DNA of 64,000 nt from Deltaproteobacteria bacterium (GTDB taxonomy: Bacteria; Desulfobacterota; Desulfobacteria; Desulfobacterales; UBA5852): NCBI GenBank assembly GCA_020444045.1, contig JAHLLS010000002.1:1-64000 (forward strand). Direction: 5' to 3'. The notes beneath the pieces were generated by a model. The model saw only the letters and a program-made list of their open reading frames with translations. It searched no databases and was not told where the DNA came from. Of this stretch, positions 51,501 through 59,428 are shown in pieces (position 1 is the stretch's first letter; each line of letters begins with the position of its first letter). The position numbers were made by a program, and so were the translations under genes.

Positions 51501-54500
51501 GAATGAGGGGATCACGCTGCCGGTATCCCCGGCCACCTGGTTGTGCGAAGAGCCCCTATTAGTACCTGGAGAAAGAGCCCTTTCCATTCCTCCGAACCAG
51601 TCCATAAAGGGGGCGTGCGCTTTTCTGGTACCGGATACGGAAATGGCCCAGGCCTCCCTGCATTTTTATGATGTGAACTATGGTCATATCGATATCCCCC
51701 TCACCGGTGTGATGCCTGCCCGGCCGGAAGCCCCGGCCGACCTTCCCACCCGTCCCGAAAAAAATCTGGGTTCGAGTTTTGCCCTTAAAATCTCCCGTGT
51801 GGAAGACCTCACGAATATCGGTCAAATTCCTGCAGGCGATGGATTTGTCTTCCGGGTCATCGAAGGGTATCTCACCTCTAAAATCCAAGCCCTGCTGGCA
51901 TTGGATCCCGCCCAGCGGTTTACCTATCACCTCCCCACGGACAAAGGGGATTTTGTTTTTACCCTCCATGCGGCAACCGAATTGGTTCCCATGGGATTTT
52001 ATCGCCCCACCATGGTGACGCCGGGATCACGCAACGTCATCCGCATGGCTTTTCGTATGCCCAAGGACATGGCGGACCGCCCCGAAAAGGGCTATTTGTT
52101 TGTGGATGTCTTCGGCGGCGGGGTTCGGCTGGAGCTCGCCGACGCGCCGGCTCCGGCGTCTGCCCTCTCCCAACCCGGTGCATCTGGCCAGGGCATCGAA
52201 ATCCACGTCAACCAATCCGGTTTGGTCAAAGAGCGGGTGGCCGATCGTCGTGGGAATCTTGTAGCTGTGGATATTACTTTCAAGGATGCACCCGATCGCT
52301 CCCATACGCGGCTCGGACACCTCGTGGTTTTAAAGAAAAAAGGGACCGGGGCGGCCGATTGGGGAGAATACTATCAACGGCACCATGCCGGATTGCAGAA
52401 AATCGCAGACAAGCCCCACCGGGGCCTGGGAAGTTTCGGGAAAGTGGGCCTCGGCGGTGAAGAACTTCTCAAGGAAACCGGCGCCAGTCTGGCCATTCCT
52501 TTAGAGCGTATGGTGATCTTCGGCATGGATGAAAAAAGCGTCATTTTCGACGGACAAACCCGGCGCGGCGTCATGCTGTTTGAACTTCCCAGAGATGAAA
52601 AAATTGAAGACTGGGTCATTTCATCTTGGATCCTGGACGATATCGCCCTGCCGATCCACAATGCCCCGTTTGCCGGTGCTGTGCTTTTTTCCGAGCGCCT
52701 GGTTCTCAACGACAAACTGGATAACGGGTTCTGGCAAAAACTGGAGAAAAAAGTGGCGGAACTCCAGGCCCAACGGGTGGCTAAGGGCTATGAGCGTCCT
52801 GGAAGCGTATCGGCACGACCGGTGGATCTTGATACAGCGGATCTTGGGAAACAGCCGGTGCCGGCCCCTGGAATCAGTTCGCCGGGGGCACAAAAATTAA
52901 AACAGGTGACCCGCAGCAAGGACATCTGGAAAACCATTGCCGAACTACGCTGGCGGCCGGGACAACCGATCGCCTGGCGCCCGCATTATGCTCCCGAGGC
53001 AGTCCTGACCCAGGGTTGGGGGGATCCCTCCGACCTCGCCGCCCTGGCCGAGCGACTGCTAAATCAGCAGGGAGTGGTGACAACACGTATCACCGTCATC
53101 CCCACGGAAGCGGGCAAGCATGCCTTGGCCGAAATGATCCATGCCCAAAAGATGAAAATCGAATCGTTGCCGGCCCTGCTGTTTAGTGAAAGCGGCGGAA
53201 AAGAAACGCTCATGGTCCTACCCTGGTGCAAGGCGATCGAAGAACTGGAGGGTCTGGTCACATGGGATGGCGTTAAAAAAGAATCCCAAGATTGGCCCCA
53301 GAAAATTCGCCTGCAGATCAAACTTGAAGTTGAGCCCACTGCCTCCCAACAAGGTTCAGCCAATACCCGTGTAGCCGCATCGGCCCTGGCCGGTGGCAGC
53401 AATGTTGGCAAACGTAAATGGATAACTCTTTTTGATCAATCGCTTTTAGGTGAGGACCTCAGCCTGGATGCGCTGGACATCGGCTATACGGAAACTAGAA
53501 AAGAGGGTCACCCCGTTCTCCAGGTTGTGGTGGATGGACCTTCCGGCCGTCAAGTTGGAAGCCAGGTTGTCGAACTTGATCAATACACCGTCAGCAACGA
53601 GTGGCTGGGCACGCATATGGATAACGGCCCTTGGAGAATTGCCCAGGAACCGGTGGACGAGAATCATCCCATCACCGGGCGCTTTCATGTGCTTTCCATC
53701 AATGCGCCCGATCTGTATATGACAGATGTAAAAGAACTGGAGGCAGTGCGCCAGAAGAAATACGCCCAGGCTGACACACCTGACGGTCTGTCCGCCCTTC
53801 GGTGGTACGGCCGCACGGTTATCAACAGGTTTGTCGCAGCCCAGACCCGGTTTGAAAAGGACTTGGCAAAGAAGCTGGATTTGACCATCGGACGCAGTCT
53901 CAACGGCCGTTGCCTCCTGTTGACCGTCCAACGAGCGGATAAAAATGCGGCCCCCTCAACACGCATGGACCTGTTACACGTAGCCAATGATATTCATGGG
54001 GGCAAGGCCCCTGATTTCAACAAGGCAGTCCGGGCCTTCAACATCATGTCCGGCTTTGCTGCAGCCCAATTTGAGGCGGCTGCCATTCCCGGCGGGGGAA
54101 TGGGTCTTTTTGAGTTGTGGACTCATAGCCCCGAGGGTACGCAGCTTGCCTATATCGATCACCACAACAAACGCGCCTTTACAGACATGCTGAAAGAAAA
54201 AGGGTATCCCGAAACCTTGGTGAAGTATCTTTACGATTGCCGAAGTGCCATCCTTTTTCCATCCAATCCGGCGATCATCAACGAAACGGCGCGATGGGGG
54301 TGGCTGGAAATCGATCCCAAGACTTATAACGTAGTATCCCGCCTGGACAATGGGGCTGCCGGTGCCATGGTGGAAGGCATCATCGGCAACCTCTTTCAAC
54401 AAGCCACCAGCTATCTTGTGGGGGCCCTTGTGGGAATCGATGTCTCTTTGTGGAGTGTGTCCGCTTATTCACTGCAGTTGGAAGACTATGATCAAATTTG

Positions 54501-54729
54501 CGAAAAAGCCTATGGGTTTGCCTCCGGTTTCAGCAAGAAATTCAGTGTCAGCGAAGAGATCACCGGCCCCGTGGGGTGGGATATCGGCGGCTCACCGGAT
54601 GTAGAGCTGGCCAAATTCGACCGATTCATCAAGTTCAGCCTGGATTTCGGCGGGATCAAAGCGAGCAACAACATGTTGGGATTTAAAAACGGCTACAAAG
54701 ATGCCGTAGAATACTACTTCTCCGACTAA
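48565..54729 (+). CDS. Giant exported protein with two von Willebrand A domains
   Basis: A 2054-residue exported protein. The start at ATG 48565 has GGAGG upstream and gives a clean signal peptide (ITSLVILMVSGMFFFPEWAQA). Residues ~30-405 are beta-rich and unassigned. VWA1 (~412-595) has MIDAS motif DSSGS; VWA2 (~605-800) has DNSGS. Both keep downstream Thr/Asp segments (GATSLYDS and VVFTDGVDAN; GGTNILGS and YLTDAAM), so both should bind Mg2+. The remaining ~1250 residues match nothing I recognise. Near the C-terminus WGWLEIDPKTYNVVSRLDNG precedes a hydrophobic ~35-residue stretch (~1932-1968). Codon use looks more relaxed and A/T-richer than in flanking genes. A surface or periplasmic adhesion or chelatase-like role is possible, not shown. 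Confidence 0.8.
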   Translation: MASIYRRTLITSLVILMVSGMFFFPEWAQAKFQPPMPPAPGEPENGKIYFGEPEWDTPIDLAGGKDEKLHFHVRGEYWSYRTTLGDTQEIQQQNIREWLSEIKCPVLADLPGHVVGRMDQETGEVMTYYFKISRSTTEAKVYLDRHVSVANEITMTIGGEGRQGFDFWMDHDGKTFQSLVVQFEKDRVNLYGISKSKVDGYERSYRKTKYCRIEHGARQTLFDIPQYAGPYKWRASTDSKTPQTIKISVISGPPLPELQDGSNLGAVRVRNLPFGSVQLKPEWEVWMGHPDFKESSLRADRTPEGDAIFWLPSGYWMVEGKPIRDEGLSSATAHLIPVHSGQITQVEWPRSLSGLFAPQGIGRLEILDARPRGDMGEVDVSLVELDQNIVPKVDRVNCYEGGLAGKIISVEPLKSPLNVVFLLDSSGSMKGAMSKALAATKTFVTLFPENAEITIVDFDTKQKKIEAADRQMLIKALDKVRADGATSLYDSMLLGLGLLKDKDRRALVVFTDGVDANWNDTGPGSKATKSEVMKAVETAKTPVFTIGFGKSPDVDTLTRVASLSGGTYYEAHDKETLDSVFAKISANLGRQYRVTYQRPQAAGLSDVPVMTIVVDNSGSMDHDPSLKGCGFRIQKVKEILKEFRQSLPKGFLVQLLTFNDDVRAGQVISAEPAPLLQGLAMMQAGGGTNILGSTAAALDVMKTVPSTRRYLVYLTDAAMKVAQKDQKEMDILLSSLNDEGIQCLFVGVVDTDEGGAFEHAAQLSGGRYVISTDLEKVKTVFGELADQIFTAPEKEKEISLRLTLADRDARGKNRLFSAGRFVDFPKLPVSDNIVSPEAVTWSIQGPLKIYDQLLGSAVSGGEHLGKSVSVAKRIPFGIKDNSIDMELGVQGSNDAMTLSISEMVILSRLRDIDPPRNHRFLVLPLQLTNILKPQKVAVYKDGSQHPAAWMAGSAAPVSYEEKTPPYLIPDLTRHLFLRWNEGITLPVSPATWLCEEPLLVPGERALSIPPNQSIKGACAFLVPDTEMAQASLHFYDVNYGHIDIPLTGVMPARPEAPADLPTRPEKNLGSSFALKISRVEDLTNIGQIPAGDGFVFRVIEGYLTSKIQALLALDPAQRFTYHLPTDKGDFVFTLHAATELVPMGFYRPTMVTPGSRNVIRMAFRMPKDMADRPEKGYLFVDVFGGGVRLELADAPAPASALSQPGASGQGIEIHVNQSGLVKERVADRRGNLVAVDITFKDAPDRSHTRLGHLVVLKKKGTGAADWGEYYQRHHAGLQKIADKPHRGLGSFGKVGLGGEELLKETGASLAIPLERMVIFGMDEKSVIFDGQTRRGVMLFELPRDEKIEDWVISSWILDDIALPIHNAPFAGAVLFSERLVLNDKLDNGFWQKLEKKVAELQAQRVAKGYERPGSVSARPVDLDTADLGKQPVPAPGISSPGAQKLKQVTRSKDIWKTIAELRWRPGQPIAWRPHYAPEAVLTQGWGDPSDLAALAERLLNQQGVVTTRITVIPTEAGKHALAEMIHAQKMKIESLPALLFSESGGKETLMVLPWCKAIEELEGLVTWDGVKKESQDWPQKIRLQIKLEVEPTASQQGSANTRVAASALAGGSNVGKRKWITLFDQSLLGEDLSLDALDIGYTETRKEGHPVLQVVVDGPSGRQVGSQVVELDQYTVSNEWLGTHMDNGPWRIAQEPVDENHPITGRFHVLSINAPDLYMTDVKELEAVRQKKYAQADTPDGLSALRWYGRTVINRFVAAQTRFEKDLAKKLDLTIGRSLNGRCLLLTVQRADKNAAPSTRMDLLHVANDIHGGKAPDFNKAVRAFNIMSGFAAAQFEAAAIPGGGMGLFELWTHSPEGTQLAYIDHHNKRAFTDMLKEKGYPETLVKYLYDCRSAILFPSNPAIINETARWGWLEIDPKTYNVVSRLDNGAAGAMVEGIIGNLFQQATSYLVGALVGIDVSLWSVSAYSLQLEDYDQICEKAYGFASGFSKKFSVSEEITGPVGWDIGGSPDVELAKFDRFIKFSLDFGGIKASNNMLGFKNGYKDAVEYYFSD

Positions 54730-54751
54730 ATATAAGAGAGGTTCCCGTAAT

Positions 54752-55300
54752 ATGACTGCCGCTATGAAAAACACACAGGAAGATAGCCGAAGTGCCCCCA
54801 TCGGTGACGGAGGAAAAAAAGATAAGAACATGATCATCGTTATGCTGGCCATGTTTGCTGCCGGGATTTTTATGCTGGCATTGGGCGGCTATGAAATAAA
54901 GGGTTCCCGGGAAACGAGCAATTGGCCAAGTATAACGGGGACGATCACGTCTTCTTCCGTACGCACAGAAACCCGCCGCGAATCGAATAAGACATCAACG
55001 GTTTATTTCCCCAATGTGCAGTATCGTTATAAAATCGACGGCCAGCCGTATACAAGCAGCCGGATCGCATTCGGCAACGCATCCGGAGGTCGGAAGTCCT
55101 TCGCTCAGGACGTTGTTGAAAAATATCCATCCGCCCAAAAAATCACCGTTTATTACGATCCCGATGACCCGCAATATGCGATTTTGGAAACGGGTTTCAC
55201 ATGGAATTCCATTTTCATTTTCCTGGGTGGGATCGTTTTCTTCGCTGCCGGTGTCTTGTGTTTGAAAACCTACTTGAGAAGCAAACAGAAGCAGGGTTGA
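54752..55300 (+). CDS. DUF3592 membrane protein
   Basis: A 182-residue membrane protein with helix 1 at ~27-46 (IIVMLAMFAAGIFMLALGGY), an extracytoplasmic DUF3592 domain (~55-150), and helix 2 at ~152-172. Domain landmarks are NWPSITGTI, PNVQYRYKIDGQPYTSSRI, a KYPSAQKITVYYDPDDPQYAILETG strand pair, and a flexible Thr/Arg-rich loop. The same domain forms the C-terminus of the protein at 59429. Family function is unknown. It starts 23 bp after the giant VWA gene and is surely in the same transcript. Confidence 0.82.
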   Translation: MTAAMKNTQEDSRSAPIGDGGKKDKNMIIVMLAMFAAGIFMLALGGYEIKGSRETSNWPSITGTITSSSVRTETRRESNKTSTVYFPNVQYRYKIDGQPYTSSRIAFGNASGGRKSFAQDVVEKYPSAQKITVYYDPDDPQYAILETGFTWNSIFIFLGGIVFFAAGVLCLKTYLRSKQKQG

Positions 55301-55418
55301 GGATAACATTTTCAAGGAAGCCTTAAGCCACCGCTGGAATAATCGCTATGTCACGGCATGGTAATCATGCCATTCAGGAAGATCGTTTTATTAACGTTCA
55401 ATAAAAGGGAAATCGATC

Positions 55419-55916
55419 ATGAGACATCTCCTGTACACCGCTGCAATTGCGATTTTTTTAGTCGGAACCGCCGTCGCCGCCAACCTTAACCTGTACAACG
55501 GCACCTGGATGAACCCGGCTCCCGCCCCCCAAGCCATCACCAAACTCGAGATCGGTGTCGTCGATTCCAAAGTCCACGTCCACGCCTTTGGCCAGCTTCG
55601 CCCCAAAAAGGATTACGACTGGGGATGGAAACCGGCCAGCTCGTATTCGGATGGCCATCTCGCGACCCGCTATCAGACGAGTTCCTGCGTGCGTGATCTC
55701 ACCATCAGCCTGTCCGGCAACAAGCTTGTGGTGAAAACGCACACCCACTATACCGACAGCAGCGGCCGGCCCGATCGGGACGATACCGATACCTTGAAAC
55801 GCTTGCTCACTCCCACAACCCAACAAACCCCCAAGCCCTTGGACCCGGCTCATCCCAAGCCCATGGACCCGATTAACCCCAAGCCTGCCAGCAATACACC
55901 GACTGGCAAGTATTAA
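55419..55916 (+). CDS. Small exported protein with Pro-Lys tail
   Basis: A 165-residue secreted or periplasmic protein with a signal peptide ending GTAVAA. The mature part begins NLNLYNGTWMNPAP, contains AITKLEIGVVDSKVHVHAFGQL and a strand-rich middle (SCVRDLTISLSGNKLVVKTHTHY), and ends with a low-complexity PKPLDPAHPKPMDPINPKP tail. The 'GTWxNxxxxxxxITKLxI...VxVHAFGxC/LxPxDCDWG' pattern occurs in small secreted proteins of many bacteria, without assigned role. RBS AAAGGGAAA before ATG 55419. Confidence 0.72.
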   Translation: MRHLLYTAAIAIFLVGTAVAANLNLYNGTWMNPAPAPQAITKLEIGVVDSKVHVHAFGQLRPKKDYDWGWKPASSYSDGHLATRYQTSSCVRDLTISLSGNKLVVKTHTHYTDSSGRPDRDDTDTLKRLLTPTTQQTPKPLDPAHPKPMDPINPKPASNTPTGKY

Positions 55917-56014
55917 GGACCAAGCGAATAATTTTGAAAAGCCCCCAGCTTCCGCCTGGACGGCAACGCGGAGTGATAAACCGCTGGGAAACAACACAAA
56001 GGGGAAATAGGGCA

Positions 56015-56377
56015 ATGATGATCAAACATAAAGAGAATAACAGATTGTCATATTTCGCAAGATTAGGCGGCGTCTGTCTGGCGCTTGCCATGCTGCTGGT
56101 TCTCCTTGCGGCGTCGACGTTTCATGCCGAGGAAGACCCCATTTACGACATGTGCCAATCCCAGACAGAACGCCCCGGGCCCTGGTGCTACCAGGAGGAA
56201 GTCGAAAAAATCGGCGACCCGGACCTGTGCGAAAACATTCTCAAATACTGGCCCAAGGCCATCGGCGTGCACGGGTGGTGCTATTACCGACTGGCCCTTC
56301 TGCATAAAGATTGCAACCTGTGCGATCGTATTCACAAAGGCGATATCAAAAAAACGTGCCGGCTTGATTGTAAATAA
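56015..56377 (+). CDS. Small exported cysteine-rich protein
   Basis: A 120-residue protein with a long signal or anchor (FARLGGVCLALAMLLVLLAAS) and a mature domain of about 85 residues containing eight cysteines (DMCQSQ, PWCYQ, DLCENI, GWCYYR, KDCNLCDR, KTCRLDCK), probably forming four disulfides outside the cytoplasm. No metal-binding pattern is clear and no family is recognised. ATG 56015 (or 56018) follows AAAGGGGAAATAGGG; the frame to 55934 lacks a site. It lies in the middle of the envelope run. Confidence 0.65.
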   Translation: MMIKHKENNRLSYFARLGGVCLALAMLLVLLAASTFHAEEDPIYDMCQSQTERPGPWCYQEEVEKIGDPDLCENILKYWPKAIGVHGWCYYRLALLHKDCNLCDRIHKGDIKKTCRLDCK

Positions 56378-56472
56378 TGTGTCGCGAGAACGGCCAGGGT
56401 CGTCGGCCATCCCCACGACCCTGTTCTGAAACTATTAAGAGGAAAAAGGAAGATATCTTGCGGGAGGCTCGA

Positions 56473-58041
56473 ATGACACAGCGGAAAACCCAGGCGGTCG
56501 GCATGAGGATGCTGGTAGCGTTCCTCGTTCTCATCGGTCTGGCGGTGGTCCCCTCAACGGCGGATTCATCGGCGGCTGACGACACGATCCCTTTGATGCA
56601 AGGGGCTAAAATCATAAAAGAAAAAACGCACCAGGGGTCGAGCAGCCTCGAACTCGAGGTGAACGCAACGGCCGATGCGGTGGCCAAATTCTACAACCAG
56701 GCCATGTCAGCGCGCGGATGGCCCTCCGGAATGGTCATGTCCACGCCGAATCGCAGCGCCCTGATGCTTCACCGTGATGGCGCGCAGTTCGCCGTAAAGG
56801 CTGAAGAAAAGAACGGAACCACCCGCGTGACCATTGTTTTGCTTCAAACCGGTCCGTCCCGGATAACTTCGGGGACGAAGGCCCGGCTGCCCGAAACCGC
56901 TCCGCAACCACTGCCAGAAACCCCGTCGCCTGCATCCGGCAAGGTTGCCCCAACGCCGTCGCGAGAGTTACCTGTGCAAGCAGACCGGCCCCTGCAGGAG
57001 ACCCCGGCGGACAGCCGGCCGGTTTCCGACCAGGCCCCGACGTTTGGCGCACCGGATTTTACGGTCACCGATGTGGCCTACTGGCCGGAACGCACCCGCA
57101 TCCGCGCCCGGGTCCGCAACGGCGGCAAGCCCTTCAACGGACCTTTGGCCTTCCGCCTCAACATGGCCGACCCCTACAGCCCCTATTCTCTGGATGAAAT
57201 CGTTTCGGTGCCGGTGGCGCTCAATACGACCGACGCGGTCTGGGTCACCCTTCTGGCCGATTTCCAATGGCCCGACCCCATCGAGCATCCGGTGCTCAAC
57301 ACGGTTGTCGCCGCCGATCCCGATAGTGCCATTGCCGAGCAGGACGAGCGCAACAACCATCTGCACAAAACCCTGTACGTCCCCTGCGGCGTCCACATCG
57401 AAGCACTCTCCAACCAGAGTGTCGATGTCGGCGACATGGACCGCTTTGCCATCTATGGCACCTTCGGCAGCCAGGCGGCCGGCCGGGTGGTCTGTCTGGA
57501 AAAGGACAACAAACGCCAACGCGCCCCCATCCAGTCATGGGCCAACGGGGCCGTCATCGTCGACATTCACGGCATCGGCACCGGGACATACGACGTTGTT
57601 GTTTACTGTTCCGATCCGGACCGAACCAACGCCTATGCAAGCAACCGTCTATCTTTGCGAATCAAAAAGAAGAGGGCTAAGATTAAATTGTCCAGCGGCG
57701 CTTTTGACGCCGCAGATATGGCAGATGCCATGGCACGCGGATATGAAGAGTGGTTTGAAGTAGGAGAGGACCTTTTCAAGGTCTGGATCGAAATAGGGGA
57801 CCAGGGCATTTCAGCAAATGCCATCAGGTCCAAGTGGTTTGCATCCGCCGTTTTTGAAATTTTTAGGCAGGAGTATCGTCTGGCCTATCAGGAATTAAGC
57901 GATGTTGCTCAAGTCGAAGAAGGCTATCAAATCCAACACACATTTACCGGTATCGGACCTGGGTTATACACCCTGAAATTAACGATTAAGGATGCCAAGG
58001 GGCAAGCGGACGCAACCCGATCCTTCCATTTTCAGTTCTGA
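56473..58041 (+). CDS. Exported 'PLMxGA' domain protein with CARDB-like domain
   Basis: A 522-residue exported protein with a signal peptide (MLVAFLVLIGLAVVPSTADSSAA). Residues ~35-130 are the paralogous 'PLMxGA' domain (TIPLMQGAKIIKEKTHQGSS). A Pro-rich linker (~135-190) follows, then a CARDB/Ig-like domain (~195-310; FTVTDVAYWPERTRIRARVRNGG and DEIVSVPVALNTTDAVW, ending AEQDERNNHLHKTLYVP). CARDB domains bind other surface proteins. The last ~210 residues include a second beta domain and a helical stretch (DMADAMARGYEEWFEVGEDL), unassigned. ATG 56473 has GGGAGG upstream. Confidence 0.75.
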   Translation: MTQRKTQAVGMRMLVAFLVLIGLAVVPSTADSSAADDTIPLMQGAKIIKEKTHQGSSSLELEVNATADAVAKFYNQAMSARGWPSGMVMSTPNRSALMLHRDGAQFAVKAEEKNGTTRVTIVLLQTGPSRITSGTKARLPETAPQPLPETPSPASGKVAPTPSRELPVQADRPLQETPADSRPVSDQAPTFGAPDFTVTDVAYWPERTRIRARVRNGGKPFNGPLAFRLNMADPYSPYSLDEIVSVPVALNTTDAVWVTLLADFQWPDPIEHPVLNTVVAADPDSAIAEQDERNNHLHKTLYVPCGVHIEALSNQSVDVGDMDRFAIYGTFGSQAAGRVVCLEKDNKRQRAPIQSWANGAVIVDIHGIGTGTYDVVVYCSDPDRTNAYASNRLSLRIKKKRAKIKLSSGAFDAADMADAMARGYEEWFEVGEDLFKVWIEIGDQGISANAIRSKWFASAVFEIFRQEYRLAYQELSDVAQVEEGYQIQHTFTGIGPGLYTLKLTIKDAKGQADATRSFHFQF

Positions 58042-58100
58042 TAAGTTTGTATCGCCCATGCTCGTCGATTCGGTTTTAACCCAAGCGAGAGGAGCTTCAA

Positions 58101-58697
58101 ATGAAACGGAAAATCATTGTTATCGGTATGCTTGTGTTCACGGCCCTGTTGATCGGTCATGCCTGGGCCGGGCCCCAGATGAACCCGGGGCAATGGGAAA
58201 TCACCACCAAGACGGAAATGGCCGGCATGCCGCCCCAATCCATCACCCACACCCAGTGCATCACCAATGACGATCCGGTCCCCATGAGCGATGACGCTTC
58301 CCGGGAATGCCAGGTGACGGACATTGTCACCAACGGCGACACGATTTCATGGAAAATCGTCTGCGGCGGTCAGGGAGGCGGGATGGAGGGCACCGGCCAA
58401 ATCACCTATCGCGGTGATACCATGGACGGCACCATGTATATGGCCATCGCCGGCAGCAACGTGCAGGTCACCAACTACCTCACCGGCCACCGGGTCGGCA
58501 ACTGCAGCGGCCAGTCCAATGCCTCGTCGTCATCAGCAACCCCGCCACAGAAGCAATCTGAGCCCTCGGCGGTTGAAGACGCGGTTACCGAGGATGCTGC
58601 GGATGTGGGCCAGGCGGCCCGGGATGAAGTCAAACAAAACACCATCGATGAGGTTCGCAAAGGGGTCCGCAGTATTTTCAGTAATATCTTCGATTAA
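58101..58697 (+). CDS. DUF3617 family exported protein
   Basis: A 198-residue periplasmic protein with a signal peptide (VIGMLVFTALLIGHAWA). The mature domain matches DUF3617: PQMNPGQWEITTKTEMAGMP, the Cys-containing HTQCITNDDPVPM, then CQVTDIVTNGDTISWKIVCGG, and GTGQITYRGDTMDGTM. The family is a lipocalin-like beta barrel of unknown ligand, with conserved cysteines probably forming disulfides. The C-terminal ~60 residues are Ser/Ala/Glu-rich and then helical (VRKGVRSIFSNIFD). RBS GAGAGGAG before ATG 58101. Confidence 0.8.
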   Translation: MKRKIIVIGMLVFTALLIGHAWAGPQMNPGQWEITTKTEMAGMPPQSITHTQCITNDDPVPMSDDASRECQVTDIVTNGDTISWKIVCGGQGGGMEGTGQITYRGDTMDGTMYMAIAGSNVQVTNYLTGHRVGNCSGQSNASSSSATPPQKQSEPSAVEDAVTEDAADVGQAARDEVKQNTIDEVRKGVRSIFSNIFD

Positions 58698-58811
58698 CCT
58701 CTTGGCGGCCCGTTCGAATCACCCGGCTACTGGCAGGGTGGCGTCATTTCCGCCAATAGGTAACTGGCCGGGTGCGGCACCTTCTACCAAAGCTGAAGAA
58801 ATGGAGGCATC

Positions 58812-59369
58812 GTGATTATCACCATTATCGTTATAGGCGTCATCGTCGTTGCCCTGATCCTGATTTACAACAATCTGGTGGGCAAGAAAAACCAGGTGGC
58901 CAATGCCTTTTCCAGCATCGATGTCCTGCTTAAAAAGCGGTTCGATCTGATACCGAACCTGACCGAAATGGTGAAGCGCTACATGAAGCACGAAGCGGAT
59001 GTTCTCACCCAGGTGACCGACATGCGCACCAAGGCGACCTCCGGCCAGATGACCGAGGCCGAAACCGTGGCACTGGACAAAACCGTATCCAGTGCCCTGG
59101 GGCGCATCATGGTGGCGGTGGAAAACTATCCGGACCTCAAGGCCAGCGACAATTTCCTGAACCTTCAGGCTTCCCTGAACGAAGTGGAGGAACAGATTTC
59201 AGCGGCCCGCCGCGCCTACAACGCTTCCGTGAAGGACTACAACAATGCCCTGGAGATGTTTCCCAGCAATCTGGTGGCCGGCCTGATGCGATACCAGCAA
59301 AAGGTGTTTTTCGAGATTGACGCCCGGGAGGCCCAACCCGTCGATGTCGGCCGCCTCTTTGAGACATGA
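58812..59369 (+). CDS. LemA family protein
   Basis: A 185-residue protein anchored by one N-terminal helix (IITIIVIGVIVVALILIYNNLV) with a four-helix-bundle body. Family hallmarks are NQVANAFSSIDVLLKKRFDLIPNL and ENYPDLKASDNFLNLQASLNEVEEQISAARRAYN, with the ending FPSNLVAG. LemA proteins are envelope proteins of unclear function, often paired with membrane partners; here the DUF3137 gene overlaps its end by a few bases or follows closely. It uses a GTG start at 58812 with ATGGAGG five bases upstream. Confidence 0.92.
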   Translation: MIITIIVIGVIVVALILIYNNLVGKKNQVANAFSSIDVLLKKRFDLIPNLTEMVKRYMKHEADVLTQVTDMRTKATSGQMTEAETVALDKTVSSALGRIMVAVENYPDLKASDNFLNLQASLNEVEEQISAARRAYNASVKDYNNALEMFPSNLVAGLMRYQQKVFFEIDAREAQPVDVGRLFET

Positions 59370-59428
59370 ACGCAAAAGTGCCATCTCAACCCGGCTTGAA
59401 AACTCAGCAATGCGGAAAGGGAGCAGAC

